Counted from the first letter of the stretch, positions 1 through 8,671 are shown. The stretch is 64,000 nucleotides of DNA from Qipengyuania profundimaris (GCF_030717945.1 NZ_JAVAIM010000001.1:743131-807130); one strand, 5' to 3'. The notes: generated from the sequence alone by a model not told the origin. A program made the numbers and translations.

Positions 1-1376
1 CCGGCGTGATGATCGCGGGTGATGTCGGTCGCCTGCCAATGCACGTTCTGACTCCGGCGGAGGCTGAAGTGCAGCATGCCGGCGCCGACCGTGCGATTGC
101 TGATCTTGTCGATCAAAATGAACCCGCCCAGCGCGCGGTTCTCATCGTAGGGATCGAACACGATCCGTTTGTCGGTGGTGATCTCGCACACGCCGATCTG
201 GTTGAGATGCAGCGTCTGCGCGGCGAGATGGTCCATCGTGTTGACGTCGATCTCGTATTTCGGCTCGGCGATAGTCACGCTGACCGTCTGCGTGCCGAGC
301 TTGAGCCAGTAGGCGCGGCCGACCACCAGCGCCTCGTCGTCCATCCAAACGATGGTACTCTCGAACTGGTCGGCGACTTCGGGCGGGTTGTCGGCGGCAG
401 CGAGCACGTCGCCGCGCGAGCAATCGATCTCGTCCTCGAGCGTGATGGTGATGGACTGGCCGGCGATCGCCTCGTCGAGATCGCCCGACATCGTGACGAT
501 CGACTTGACCTTGCTCGTCTTCCCCGAGGGCAATGAGCGCAGCGTGTCCCCGGGCTTGACGCTGCCGGTCGAAATCAGCCCGCTGAAGCCGCGGAAGTCG
601 AGGTTGGGGCGGTTGACCCATTGTACCGGCATGCGGAAAGGCTTGGCGAGATTGGCTGCGCTGCGCACCTCGACCGCTTCGAGGTGATCGACCAGCGTCG
701 GGCCATCGTACCAGCGCGTGTTGTCCGAAGATGCGGTAATGTTGTCGCCCGCGAGGCCCGAGATCGGAATGGCGGTAAAGCTCTCGATCCCGATGCTCTT
801 GGCGAACTCTTCATAGTCCGCGACAATCGCATCGAACTTGGCTTGGTCGTAACCGATCAGGTCCATCTTGTTCACGGCGAGGACGAGGTTCTTGATACCG
901 AGCTGGTGGCACAGGAAACTGTGGCGCTTGGTCTGCACCAGCACGCCCTTGCGCGCATCGATCAGGATGCAGGCGAGGTCGGCGGTCGAGGCACCGGTGA
1001 CCATGTTGCGCGTGTATTGCTCGTGGCCCGGGCAGTCGGCGACGATGAACTTGCGCTTCTCGGTCGCGAAAAAGCGATAGGCGACGTCGATCGTGATGCC
1101 CTGTTCGCGCTCGGCGGCGAGGCCATCGACCAGCAGGGCGAAATCGATCTCCTGCCCCTGCGTGCCGACGCGCTTGCTGTCGGCTTCGAGGCTGGCGAGC
1201 TGGTCTTCGAAGATCATCTTCGAATCGTAGAGCAGGCGGCCGATCAGGGTCGACTTGCCATCGTCCACGCTGCCGCAGGTGATGAAACGCAGCATCGACT
1301 TGTTCTGGTGCTGCTCGAGATAAGCGTCGATGTCCTCGGCAATGAGGGCGTCGGTCTGGTAAACGGGTTCGGTCAT
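1..1376 (-). CDS. cysNC: Bifunctional sulfate adenylyltransferase subunit 1 / adenylylsulfate kinase CysNC (3' end missing)
   Basis: GTPase subunit of ATP sulfurylase, making adenosine 5'-phosphosulfate from sulfate and ATP in the cytoplasm. It starts MTEPVYQTD and shows translation-factor-type GTPase motifs: GSVDDGKST (P-loop, about residue 36), the switch region EREQGITIDVAYR, DCPGHEQYT and NKMD. About 458 codons are visible before the gene runs off the left edge. The last visible stretch (RRSQNVHWQATDITRDHH) matches the linker that joins CysN to the APS-kinase (CysC) domain in fused CysNC proteins, and differs from the end of a stand-alone CysN, so I infer a fusion. The start codon overlaps the cysD stop by one base (TGATG), indicating translational coupling. 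Confidence 0.93.
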   Translation of the reverse strand, partial: MTEPVYQTDALIAEDIDAYLEQHQNKSMLRFITCGSVDDGKSTLIGRLLYDSKMIFEDQLASLEADSKRVGTQGQEIDFALLVDGLAAEREQGITIDVAYRFFATEKRKFIVADCPGHEQYTRNMVTGASTADLACILIDARKGVLVQTKRHSFLCHQLGIKNLVLAVNKMDLIGYDQAKFDAIVADYEEFAKSIGIESFTAIPISGLAGDNITASSDNTRWYDGPTLVDHLEAVEVRSAANLAKPFRMPVQWVNRPNLDFRGFSGLISTGSVKPGDTLRSLPSGKTSKVKSIVTMSGDLDEAIAGQSITITLEDEIDCSRGDVLAAADNPPEVADQFESTIVWMDDEALVVGRAYWLKLGTQTVSVTIAEPKYEIDVNTMDHLAAQTLHLNQIGVCEITTDKRIVFDPYDENRALGGFILIDKISNRTVGAGMLHFSLRRSQNVHWQATDITRDHHA

Positions 1377-2296
1377 CAGAAGTACCCCTCCTGCTTCTTT
1401 TTCTCCATCGACGCGTCGCCCGCGTCCTTGTCGATCACGCGGCCCTGGCGTTCGCTGGTGGTGGTCAGCAGCATCTCCTGCACCACCTCACTCAGGGTGG
1501 CAGCCTCGCTCTCGACCGCGCCGGTCAGCGGGAAGCAGCCCAGCGTGCGGAAACGGATGGATTTCTCGGTGGTCTCGGGGCGGTAGCCCATGACCTTTTC
1601 CAGCCGGTCGAGATCGTCGGCCATGAACAGGCCGCCTTCATATTCGAAGGTCGGGCGCGGCGCGCTGAAATAGAGCGGCACGATCTCGATATTCTCGGCC
1701 ATGATGTACTGCCAGATATCGAGCTCGGTCCAGTTGGAGAGCGGGAAGACGCGAATGCTCTCGCCCTTCTTCTTGCGCGCGTTGTAGAGGTTCCACAGTT
1801 CGGGGCGCTGGTTCTTCGGGTCCCAGCCGTGGCTGGCGGTGCGGAAGGAGAAGATGCGCTCCTTGGCGCGGCTCTTTTCCTCGTCGCGCCGGGCGCCGCC
1901 GAAGGCCGCGTCGAAGCCGTATTTGTCGAGCGCCTGCTTTAGCCCTTCGGTCTTCCACATATCGGTATGCAGCGGGCCATGGTCGAACGGGTTGATGCCG
2001 CGTTCCTTGGCTTCCGGATTCTGATGGACGATCAGCTCCATGCCCGCATCCTGCGCGCTCTTCTCGCGCAGCGCGTACATGTCCTTGAACTTCCAGGTCG
2101 TATCGACGTGGAGCAGCGGGAAGGGCGGCGGCGAAGGATAGAACGCTTTCTTGGCCAGGTGCAGCATCACGGCGCTGTCCTTGCCGATCGAATAGAGCAT
2201 CACCGGCTTTTCGGCCTCGGCAACCACTTCGCGCATGATGTGGATGCTCTCGGCCTCGAGGCGCTGGAGATGGGTGAGGGTTTTCGCGTCGCTCAT
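1376..2296 (-). CDS. cysD: Sulfate adenylyltransferase subunit 2 CysD
   Basis: Catalytic subunit of ATP sulfurylase and partner of CysN in sulfate assimilation. At 306 aa it matches the family length (about 300). It has the PP-loop ATP pyrophosphatase signature [20 protein letters not shown] near residue 35, plus [15 protein letters not shown] and the [16 protein letters not shown] segment typical of CysD. I chose ATG 2296 ([11 protein letters not shown]) rather than a longer frame to 2353, because AAGGAG lies 6 nt upstream and family members begin here. It is the first gene of the cysD-cysNC pair and diverges from a LuxR-type regulator, with a palindrome in the shared promoter region. Confidence 0.97.
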   Translation of the reverse strand: MSDAKTLTHLQRLEAESIHIMREVVAEAEKPVMLYSIGKDSAVMLHLAKKAFYPSPPPFPLLHVDTTWKFKDMYALREKSAQDAGMELIVHQNPEAKERGINPFDHGPLHTDMWKTEGLKQALDKYGFDAAFGGARRDEEKSRAKERIFSFRTASHGWDPKNQRPELWNLYNARKKKGESIRVFPLSNWTELDIWQYIMAENIEIVPLYFSAPRPTFEYEGGLFMADDLDRLEKVMGYRPETTEKSIRFRTLGCFPLTGAVESEAATLSEVVQEMLLTTTSERQGRVIDKDAGDASMEKKKQEGYF

Positions 2297-2344
2297 CGGA
2301 ACTCCTTTACGGACCCGAGAGGTAGCGGTTCGCAAATTCGCTGG

Positions 2345-2362
2345 ACCTCCCAAATGGGAGGT
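2345..2362. promoter_or_regulatory. Candidate operator: palindrome between cysD and the LuxR-type regulator
   Basis: ACCTCCC-AAAT-GGGAGGT: perfect 7-bp inverted arms with a 4-nt spacer, in the 80-bp gap between the divergent starts of cysD (2296) and the regulator (2377). It lies 14 bp before the regulator ATG. The size and symmetry suit a dimeric HTH protein, and the neighbouring LuxR-type regulator is the obvious candidate binder. Which gene it controls is inference. Confidence 0.5.
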
Positions 2363-2376
2363 ATTATCGAACGAGC

Positions 2377-3387
2377 ATGCGCATTCCCAACCTGGGCGAA
2401 ATCGAGCTGCTGGTGCCGTTGCAGGACGGCGTGTTCGAACAGCCGATGTGGGGCACGTTCCTGCGACGCCTCAGACGCGTGGCGGGTGTGTCGGCGACGG
2501 TCCTGAAGCTGCGCCTGCCCGGTGCGCGCGATCCGCTCATCCTGTCCGATGGCGAGCTGGCCGGCGAGGCGGAGCTGCTGCATGCCGACATGCGCGAGGG
2601 GCGGGTCTATTCCGGTACCGAACTCTCGATGGAGCAGGGGAAAGACCTGCGCGCCCTGCGCCTCAGCGAGGAAATCGGCATCGAGGCGTGGATCGCGCTG
2701 GTGGGCGGGGAGCTGGACGCCGAACACTCGAGCCTGCTGACAGCGCTCGTGCCTTATCTGCGGGTCGCCCTGCGCGTCCTCGCCAGTCTAGAGCGCGAGA
2801 AAGCCCGCGCCTCGCTGAGTGCCGACGCGCTGAGCCGCATGAATTTCGGCTGGATCGCGCTCGACGAGCGGTGCCGGATTGTGGAGTGCGACCCGCAGGC
2901 CGAGCGCTTCCTGGCCCGCTCGGGCGCGTTGCGGCGCGGGCCCTACAACCGGCTCACCCCATCCTTACCGACAATCGACCGCCAACTGACCGCGCTGCTG
3001 CGTGACTGCGCGGCGGATCGGCGGGCGCGACCGCGCGCGCTCAACCTCAGCCGCGATCCCTGGATCGAGGTGCTGGTCTCGCCGGTCCACGTCGAATCGC
3101 TGGCGGGCGACAGCCGGGCGGTGGCGATGGTCTATTTGCGCGGCGACCGTTCCTCCAGCGCGGACCGGCACGAACAGCTGGCCGACCTGTTCGACCTGAC
3201 CCCGGCGGAGGCGAGGCTGGCCTGGTCGCTGTCGCAGGGGTTGTCGATCGCCGAAGCGGCGGCGCAGCACGGGCTGACGGTGGAAACGGCGCGCTACTAC
3301 TCGAAGAAAATCTACGCCAAGACCGGCGCGCGCGGGCAGGTCGATCTGGTGCGCAACATTCTCACCGGCGTGCTGGCTTTGGCCTAG
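2377..3387 (+). CDS. LuxR-type helix-turn-helix transcriptional regulator
   Basis: 336 aa. The C-terminus (about residues 268-330) is a LuxR/Ger[49 protein letters not shown], with the usual recognition helix replaced by [13 protein letters not shown]. The N-terminal 250 residues resemble no sensor domain I can name with certainty; the middle ([21 protein letters not shown]) looks PAS-like. No autoinducer-binding W/Y/D pattern is obvious, so I would not call it a quorum-sensing receptor. It diverges from cysD across a palindrome at 2345-2362. Its stop overlaps that of the convergent short acyl-CoA dehydrogenase (CTAG, 3384-3387). The target genes are unknown; control of cysD or of itself is plausible. 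Confidence 0.85.
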   Translation: MRIPNLGEIELLVPLQDGVFEQPMWGTFLRRLRRVAGVSATVLKLRLPGARDPLILSDGELAGEAELLHADMREGRVYSGTELSMEQGKDLRALRLSEEIGIEAWIALVGGELDAEHSSLLTALVPYLRVALRVLASLEREKARASLSADALSRMNFGWIALDERCRIVECDPQAERFLARSGALRRGPYNRLTPSLPTIDRQLTALLRDCAADRRARPRALNLSRDPWIEVLVSPVHVESLAGDSRAVAMVYLRGDRSSSADRHEQLADLFDLTPAEARLAWSLSQGLSIAEAAAQHGLTVETARYYSKKIYAKTGARGQVDLVRNILTGVLALA

Positions 3388-4115
3388 TCGGTCCGTGCGG
3401 TCAGGTCGGGCCAGAAGGCATCCGCCCCGCGCGCGATCACCGCGTCGCCCAGAATGCCGCTCCAGTGCGCATCGCCACCGAAGTCGCTGCGCCATTGCCA
3501 CAAGCGACGGGTCAGCTCGTGGAGGCCGTATTCCCGGGTGAAGCCGATCGCACCGTGAACCTGGTGCGCCACGGTGGTGCCGATGCCGACCGCGCGATTG
3601 GCGCGCAGCTTGGCAGCGGCGACCTCGAAGCGCGCATCGCCCCGGTCCAGTGCCTGCGCCGCGCCCATGGCCGCGCAATTCGCCGCCGCCGCCTCGCAGG
3701 CGAACGTGGCGAGGCTCTGCTGCACCGCCTGGAACTTGCCGAGCGGCCGGCCGAACTGCTGGCGCTCGTTGACGTACGCCACCGCGAGGCCGAGCGCGGC
3801 GTCGAGCGCGCCGGCGATCTGCGCGGTCCGCGCAAAGGCGCCGAGCTGGAAATGCGCTTCGCTGCCCTCGTCCGCGCGCGTGGCAATGATCGCGTCGGGC
3901 AAGGGCAGGGCGAGGGCGTGGAAGCCTGCCAGGCGGAACACGACCAGCGCGTCCTCCCAGGTGCCGCCGAAGCCGCCGTCCGCTTCGCTGACGAGAATCT
4001 GCGGCAGGCCCAGCTCTTCCACGCGCGCCCAGTCGCGCTCCATCGTCGCGCCTGCGCCCAGCTCGGCGAACAGCGGATCGGCCATCTCGGCCAGCATGCG
4101 GCGGGTGTCGTTCAT
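3384..4115 (-). CDS. Short acyl-CoA dehydrogenase-like protein lacking the middle beta domain
   Basis: 243 aa, against about 380 for the family. An N-terminal helical piece (LPQILVSEADGGFGGTWEDALVVFRLAGFHALALPLPDA) passes directly into the C-terminal helical domain (residues about 95-230: AYVNERQQFGRPLGKFQAVQQ, VHGAIGFTREYGLHELTRRL). The middle beta-sheet domain with its flavin-contacting strands is missing. The frame is intact, so it may be expressed. It follows the full-length dehydrogenase with an ATGA overlap. The pairing recalls heteromeric acyl-CoA dehydrogenases (for example the ChsE1-ChsE2 steroid side-chain enzymes), where one subunit is catalytically degenerate. A substrate cannot be given. 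An alternative is a decaying but still open gene. Confidence 0.8.
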   Translation of the reverse strand: MNDTRRMLAEMADPLFAELGAGATMERDWARVEELGLPQILVSEADGGFGGTWEDALVVFRLAGFHALALPLPDAIIATRADEGSEAHFQLGAFARTAQIAGALDAALGLAVAYVNERQQFGRPLGKFQAVQQSLATFACEAAAANCAAMGAAQALDRGDARFEVAAAKLRANRAVGIGTTVAHQVHGAIGFTREYGLHELTRRLWQWRSDFGGDAHWSGILGDAVIARGADAFWPDLTARTD

Positions 4116-5248
4116 CGAAGCCCGAGCCCCCGCGCGATGATGCCCTTGAGGATTTCCCGCGTCCCCCCGCGCAGCGAGAAGCTCGGCGAGACCTGCAGCA
4201 GGTAGGCGGTCACGCGGGCCAGCGCGTCCTCGCCCGCAAGGTCCATCTCGACTGCCGCCTGCACCAGCTCTGGGATCGCCTGCTCGTAGGAATTACCGAG
4301 ATCCTTGACGATGGTCGCCTCCAGCGCCGGATCCTCGCAGTGCGCCAGTTTGGCGGCGACCGAGGCGCTCATCAGGCGCAGTGTCCATGCCTCCGCCGCC
4401 AGCCGCCCGACGAGGTCGCGCACCGCGGGATCGGGATGCGCTCCGGCATGGCGCACCAGTTCGAGGAACAGGACCATGGAGGAGAGGTACCGCTCCGGCC
4501 CCGAGCGTTCGAGCGAGAGCTCGGCGGTGGCCTGCCGCCAGCCCTGGCCCTCCTCGCCCAGCAGGGCGGAGGCGGGCAGGCGCAGGTCCTCGAAGAAGAC
4601 CTCGTTGAACTCGTGCGCGCCGGTGAGGTCGATGATCGGCTTTACCGTAACGCCGGGCGCATCCATCGGGATGACGAACTGGGAGAGGCCCGCCTGCCTT
4701 TCGCTGCCCGCCTCCGACCGAACCAGCGCGATCATGAAGTGGCTGACATGCGCGCCGGTGGTCCAGACCTTTTGGCCGTTGATCACCCACCCGTCCCCGT
4801 CGCGCCGCGCCGAGGTCCGCACCGAGGCGAGGTCCGAGCCGGAGCCGGGTTCGCTGAGGCCGATGCAGGCGAAGGCCTCGCCCCGCGCGATGGCGGGCAC
4901 CCAGCGACGCTTCAATTCGTCGTTACCGAGCCTGAGCAGCAGAGGCCCGCTCTGCCGGTCGGCGATCCAGTGCGCACCCACCGGCGCGCCCGCCGCCAGC
5001 AGCTCCTCGATCACCACATAGCGTTCGAGCTGGTCGCGCTCGTGCCCGCCGTATGCCTTCGGCCAGGTCATGCCGAGCAGGCCCGCCTCGCCCAGCTTGC
5101 GACTGAAAGCAGGGTCCGCCTTGGTCCAGCTGTTGGCGCGGCGGACCGGATCGCGCTCGCCGTGCTCGGCGACGAGCGCGCGCACCTGCTCGCGCAAGCG
5201 CCGGGCGCTGTCGGGCCATTCGATCGCTTCGGTGGCGAAGGTCTGCAC
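4112..5248 (-). CDS. Acyl-CoA dehydrogenase
   Basis: 378 aa flavoprotein of the ACAD family, introducing an alpha-beta double bond into an acyl-CoA. Family motifs: the flavin/acyl-CoA loop CIGLSEPGSGSDLASVRT, then GWVINGQKVWTTGAHVSHFM, and the C-terminal SLRGGTREILKGIIARGLGL. Where many ACADs have the catalytic Glu in EGT, this one has GGT, so its base must lie elsewhere, as in the isovaleryl/long-chain type. The start is GTG 5248 (VQTFATEAIEW), with GAGAGGAG just upstream; a longer frame to 5374 adds an unlikely Cys/Arg-rich leader. It is coupled to the short ACAD-like gene downstream by a 4-nt overlap and diverges from an aldehyde dehydrogenase. Confidence 0.93.
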   Translation of the reverse strand: MQTFATEAIEWPDSARRLREQVRALVAEHGERDPVRRANSWTKADPAFSRKLGEAGLLGMTWPKAYGGHERDQLERYVVIEELLAAGAPVGAHWIADRQSGPLLLRLGNDELKRRWVPAIARGEAFACIGLSEPGSGSDLASVRTSARRDGDGWVINGQKVWTTGAHVSHFMIALVRSEAGSERQAGLSQFVIPMDAPGVTVKPIIDLTGAHEFNEVFFEDLRLPASALLGEEGQGWRQATAELSLERSGPERYLSSMVLFLELVRHAGAHPDPAVRDLVGRLAAEAWTLRLMSASVAAKLAHCEDPALEATIVKDLGNSYEQAIPELVQAAVEMDLAGEDALARVTAYLLQVSPSFSLRGGTREILKGIIARGLGLR

Positions 5249-5300
5249 GCGCTCTCCTCTCGCTTCCTCTCTCACCAATTTGCTGCCGCATCGCAAGACC

Positions 5301-5317
5301 CGTTGCAACGAGCAACG
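5301..5317. promoter_or_regulatory. Candidate operator: inverted repeat between acyl-CoA and aldehyde dehydrogenase genes
   Basis: CGTTGC-AACGA-GCAACG, perfect 6-bp arms with a 5-nt spacer, midway in the 140-bp gap between the divergent acyl-CoA dehydrogenase (start 5248) and aldehyde dehydrogenase (start 5389). The size fits a TetR- or similar HTH-dimer site. No regulator gene for it is evident nearby except the LuxR-type protein at 2377. Confidence 0.3.
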
Positions 5318-5388
5318 AATCCCGACAGTGTATCGGCAAGAGAGACGAGTCCCCCAGACCCACCCCAAGACCACCGAGGAGAGACCCC

Positions 5389-6810
5389 ATGACCGACTAC
5401 AAAAACCTGATCGACGGCGAGATGGTCGACAATGGCCAATGGCTCGACGTGGTGAACCCCGCGAACGAGCAGGTGATCGCCCGCGTCCCCGCCTGCGGCA
5501 AGGACGAGCTCGACCGTGCCGTCGCCGCCGCGCGGCGCGCGTTCAAGGAATGGAAGAAGACGAGCGCGGAAGAACGCCAGAAGGTTGTCCAGGGCATCGC
5601 CGCCGCGATCAAGGACAATGCCGACGAGCTGTTCCGCCTGCTGACCAGCGAGCAGGGCAAGCCGCATGCGCAGGCCCAGCAGGAAATCTACGGCGCCGCC
5701 GGTCTTGCCGCGGCGCAGTCGACCCTGACGCTCGACGACGTCATCAACCAGGATGACGAGCAGCGCCTCAGCCGCACCCGCCGCGTTCCCGTCGGCGTGG
5801 TCGGCGGGATCGTGCCGTGGAACTTCCCGGTGATGATGGCGATCCAGAAGATCGTCCCTGCACTGGTCGCGGGGTGCACTATCGTGCTGAAACCCTCGCC
5901 CTTCACGCCGCTCACGACGCTGCGGATCGCGGAACTGATCAAGGATGTCGTGCCTGCCGGGACGGTCAACATCATCACCGGCGAGGACAGCCTCGGCCCC
6001 CTGATTACCGAACACCCCGACATCGACAAGATCACCTTCACCGGCTCGACCGCGACCGGCAAGAAGATCATGGAGGGCGCATCGGGCGACCTCAAGCGAA
6101 TCACGCTGGAACTCGGCGGTAACGATGCTTCGATCGTGCTGCCCGATGCCGATGTCGAGAAGGTGGCCGAGCAGCTGTTCTGGTCCAGCTTTTCCAACGC
6201 CGGCCAGGTCTGCATCGCTGCCAAGCGCGTCTACATCCACAAGGACATCTACGACGATCTAAGCAAGGCGATCGCCGAATATGCCAAGAGCGTGGTCGTG
6301 GGTGACGGATCGCAGCAGGGGACTGGCGTCGGCCCGATCCAGAACAAGAAGCAGTACGATCGCGTGCTGGAGCTGATCCAGGACGCCAAGGACAATGGCT
6401 ACAAGTTCCTGACCGGTGGCGACAAGGATCCGTCCGGTACCGGTTACTACGTGCCGATCACCATCCTCGACAATCCGCCCGAAGACGCGCGGATCGTGGC
6501 CGAGGAACAGTTCGGTCCGGTCATGCCGCTGCTCAAGTTCGACAGTATCGACGAAGTCATCGAGCGGGCGAACAATTCGGAATACGGCCTCGCCGGTGCG
6601 GTCTGGACCAAGGATACCGACAAGGGGGTCGAGATTGCCGAGCAGCTCGAAACCGGAACGGTGTGGATCAACGAATTCATGCACCTCTCGCCCTTCTCGC
6701 CCTTCGGCGGGCACAAGCAGTCGGGCTTCGGCGCGGAATACGGCGTCGACGGGCTGAAGGAATTCACCTACCCGCAGGTCATCACGGTCAAGCGCGACGC
6801 GGTCGTCTGA
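5389..6810 (+). CDS. NAD(P)-dependent aldehyde dehydrogenase
   Basis: 473 aa, a full-length ALDH-superfamily enzyme oxidising an aldehyde to the acid (or acyl-CoA). The catalytic residues are visible: Glu241 in ITLELGGND and Cys275 in SNAGQVCIAAKR. Cofactor-binding motifs are IVPWNFPVMM and FTGSTATGKKIM. The start follows GAGGAGAG at a good distance. The sequence resembles broad-specificity medium-chain aldehyde dehydrogenases; the substrate cannot be read from sequence. Its position opposite two acyl-CoA dehydrogenases suggests a shared catabolic route. A long hairpin (6835-6885) follows the gene. Confidence 0.95.
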   Translation: MTDYKNLIDGEMVDNGQWLDVVNPANEQVIARVPACGKDELDRAVAAARRAFKEWKKTSAEERQKVVQGIAAAIKDNADELFRLLTSEQGKPHAQAQQEIYGAAGLAAAQSTLTLDDVINQDDEQRLSRTRRVPVGVVGGIVPWNFPVMMAIQKIVPALVAGCTIVLKPSPFTPLTTLRIAELIKDVVPAGTVNIITGEDSLGPLITEHPDIDKITFTGSTATGKKIMEGASGDLKRITLELGGNDASIVLPDADVEKVAEQLFWSSFSNAGQVCIAAKRVYIHKDIYDDLSKAIAEYAKSVVVGDGSQQGTGVGPIQNKKQYDRVLELIQDAKDNGYKFLTGGDKDPSGTGYYVPITILDNPPEDARIVAEEQFGPVMPLLKFDSIDEVIERANNSEYGLAGAVWTKDTDKGVEIAEQLETGTVWINEFMHLSPFSPFGGHKQSGFGAEYGVDGLKEFTYPQVITVKRDAVV

Positions 6811-6834
6811 GCAGGCCGGGCTTCGCCCACACCG

Positions 6835-6885
6835 CGACATTCGCCAGCAGCAACGCCGCAAGGATCGTTGCTGCTGGCGTTGTCG
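6835..6885. terminator. Long hairpin between the aldehyde dehydrogenase and tRNA-Ser genes
   Basis: Two nested perfect stems, CGACA/TGTCG (6835-6839 with 6881-6885) and a 14-bp stem CGCCAGCAGCAACG/CGTTGCTGCTGGCG (6842-6855 with 6866-6879), with a 10-nt loop. Only a weak T-run (CTTT) follows on the + strand and none on the - strand. It lies between the convergent aldehyde dehydrogenase and tRNA-Ser, so a bidirectional transcription stop is the likeliest role. Confidence 0.55.
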
Positions 6886-6914
6886 CTTTGGGCCGGCAAG
6901 GTCGAGCGAGAAAA

Positions 6915-7005
6915 TGGCGGAGCAGGAGGGATTCGAACCCTCGATACGGGGTTACCGTATACACACTTTCCAGGCGTGCGCCTTCGACCACTCGGCCACT
7001 GCTCC
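6915..7005 (-). tRNA. tRNA-Ser (anticodon GGA)
   Basis: A 91-nt cloverleaf with encoded CCA. Acceptor stem GGAGCAG pairs with CTGCTCC, with discriminator G. The anticodon loop contains CTGGAAAG (anticodon GGA), followed by a long variable arm (GTATACGGTAACCCCGTAT) typical of serine tRNAs and the T-arm GAGGGTTCGAATCCCTC. Confidence 0.97.
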
Positions 7006-7304
7006 GCATTCCCGTTCGCGCTGCCGCTTTGCTGCTTGAACGCGGCAGGGCATCCGGGAAGGCGCGCGTCTAGCGGTGACGGGTGGGAATCGCAAGCCGA
7101 AGTGGCGGCGGCCTATTCCGCTTTGTGAAAATGATGGTAGGATGCCGGTCAGCGACGGTGCTGCGCGGATCAGGCATCCCCTGCGAACATCGTCTCGAAG
7201 CCCCTTTCCGCCCTCGAAAACGCGCGGGAAGGGGTTTTCGATTCCCGAGGCCAGCGAAACCGAGCGCTCTTGCCTTTCGGCAGGGTCGTGGCATCGTCCA
7301 TGCC
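7006..7304. other. Intergenic region with one hairpin
   Basis: About 300 bases between tRNA-Ser (reading away) and the cyclophilin gene. It must hold both divergent promoters. The only structure I see is a hairpin at 7201-7234 (CCCCTTTCCGC with GCGGGAAGGGG, one G-T wobble) followed by TTTT (7235-7238). On the + strand this looks like an intrinsic terminator or a leader attenuator about 65 bp before the cyclophilin start. I see no convincing coding frame. Confidence 0.4.
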
Positions 7305-8360
7305 ATGACCAGACAGCCCATAGCTCTCGCCGCAGCCCTCGCTCTCGCTTTTCCGGTTTCGGCGCAAGAACCGTCGGAGGGCGCGCCTTCGCCGAACGAG
7401 ATCGTCGCCGAGGCTTCTGCGGAGGAATGGGTCGTGGTTTCCGCCGACGACCTGCTTGTGATGACACTCGCCCCCGGCGCCGACGGCAAAGAGCGCAAGG
7501 TGACGATCCAGCTCATGTCCGAGCCGTTCTCGCAAGGCTGGGTGGAGAACATCCGCATGCTGGCGCGCGCCGGCTGGTACGACGGGATCAGCATCAACCG
7601 CGTACAGGACAATTACGTCGTCCAGTGGGGCGATCCGAATTACGACAATCCCGAGGCCGACGGGACAGCGAAACCGCTCCCGGAATCGTTGAACGCAGTC
7701 CCGGAAGCTGCCTACACCGTGGATGGCGACGCGATCGCCTTGTCGGTAAAGCTGGCGGACAGCGAGCGCGATCTCGCGCTGGAGCGTGGAGAGGCTCTGG
7801 CTGGCACGGACGAGACGACCGGCATCATCCTCGCGAACGGGCTGGTCGATTCCTATTCGCAGGCGGCGCTGTTCGACAACGGCTGGCCGCTGGCAACCGA
7901 CGCCGGCGATGCGACAGAGGGCGAACCCGCGACGGTGTGGCCCGTCCATTGCTACGGCATGGTCGGTGTCGGGCGAAATTACTCCCCGGACACCGGTTCG
8001 GGCGCAGAGCTTTACACCGTGATCGGTCATGCGCCGCGCCATCTCGACCGGAATATTGCGCTCGTCGGGCGGATCGTCGAAGGGATGGAGCATCTGTCGT
8101 CGCTGCCGCGCGGGACCGGCGATCTCGGTTTTTACACGGCCGAAGAGGCGGACAAGCGTACGCCGATCCTGTCCATCCGCGTCGCCAGCGATCTGCCGCA
8201 AGCCGAGCGGCCGGCCTTCGAGTATCTTTCGACCGAGGGCGAGACGTTCGCCCGCTATGCAGATGCCCGCGCCAACCGCCGCGATCCGTTCTTCATCGTG
8301 CCGGCAGGGGGCGCGGATATCTGCAATATCCCGGTGCCGGTGCGCCGCGTGGGCGGGTGA
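7305..8360 (+). CDS. Secreted cyclophilin-type peptidylprolyl isomerase
   Basis: 351 aa. It begins with a signal peptide (MTRQPIALAAALALAFPVSAQ, cleavage expected after the Ala before QEP), so it acts in the periplasm. The cyclophilin domain is recognisable from GWVENIRMLARAGWYDGISINRVQDNYVVQWGDPN and later HCYGMVGVGRNYSPDTGSGAELYTVIGHAPRHLDRNIALVGRIVEGMEHLSSLPRG. It is longer and more divergent than small cyclophilins, with a large insertion between the two conserved halves. A longer upstream frame has no homology, so ATG 7305 before the signal peptide is the start. It overlaps the next gene by GTGA. Confidence 0.88.
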   Translation: MTRQPIALAAALALAFPVSAQEPSEGAPSPNEIVAEASAEEWVVVSADDLLVMTLAPGADGKERKVTIQLMSEPFSQGWVENIRMLARAGWYDGISINRVQDNYVVQWGDPNYDNPEADGTAKPLPESLNAVPEAAYTVDGDAIALSVKLADSERDLALERGEALAGTDETTGIILANGLVDSYSQAALFDNGWPLATDAGDATEGEPATVWPVHCYGMVGVGRNYSPDTGSGAELYTVIGHAPRHLDRNIALVGRIVEGMEHLSSLPRGTGDLGFYTAEEADKRTPILSIRVASDLPQAERPAFEYLSTEGETFARYADARANRRDPFFIVPAGGADICNIPVPVRRVGG

Positions 8361-8671
8361 GCGAGACGCTCGCCTGCACCGCCGAGATCCGGCGCTGGGA
8401 AGGCGAGACAGCAGTCTATCACATGGTCACCATCGGCGGCGACATGGCCGAGGCGATCACCATGCACGAGCGACTGCACCGCCTCGAATTCGGCGGCAGG
8501 CGCGGTTTCGGATCGGTCAAAGTCATGGCGGCGATCGGCGGCACACGGTGGAAGACGTCGGTGTTTCCGTCGAAAACCGGCGAATGGTGGCTGCTGGTGG
8601 GAAAGAAGGTCCTGAAGGCCGAGGATCTAGTGGCGGGCGACACGGCCGAAGTCGCGCTGGAATTGCTGTGA
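8357..8671 (+). CDS. DUF1905 family protein
   Basis: 104 aa. Signature features of DUF1905: an N-terminal strand pair around the AEIRRWEG segment, GRRGFGSVKVMAAIGGTRWKTSVFPSKTGEWWLLVGKKVLKAEDL, and an acidic strand ending in VALELL. The family forms a small beta-barrel of unknown biochemical role and is often joined to bacteriocin-protection or OmdA domains, absent here. It starts at GTG 8357, inside the cyclophilin stop (GTGA), and ends in another GTGA shared with the next gene, so the three genes are translationally coupled. Confidence 0.85.
   Translation: MSETLACTAEIRRWEGETAVYHMVTIGGDMAEAITMHERLHRLEFGGRRGFGSVKVMAAIGGTRWKTSVFPSKTGEWWLLVGKKVLKAEDLVAGDTAEVALELL

Noticed and set aside
7201-7238. 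Hairpin plus TTTT as the terminator of an upstream gene
   Set aside because: No plus-strand gene ends close before it; the aldehyde dehydrogenase ends about 390 bp upstream. Kept only as a leader structure.
7076-8671. One 531-codon plus-strand frame covering the cyclophilin gene
   Set aside because: Only its last 104 codons (DUF1905, from GTG 8357) are coding; the rest is a second frame of the cyclophilin gene.
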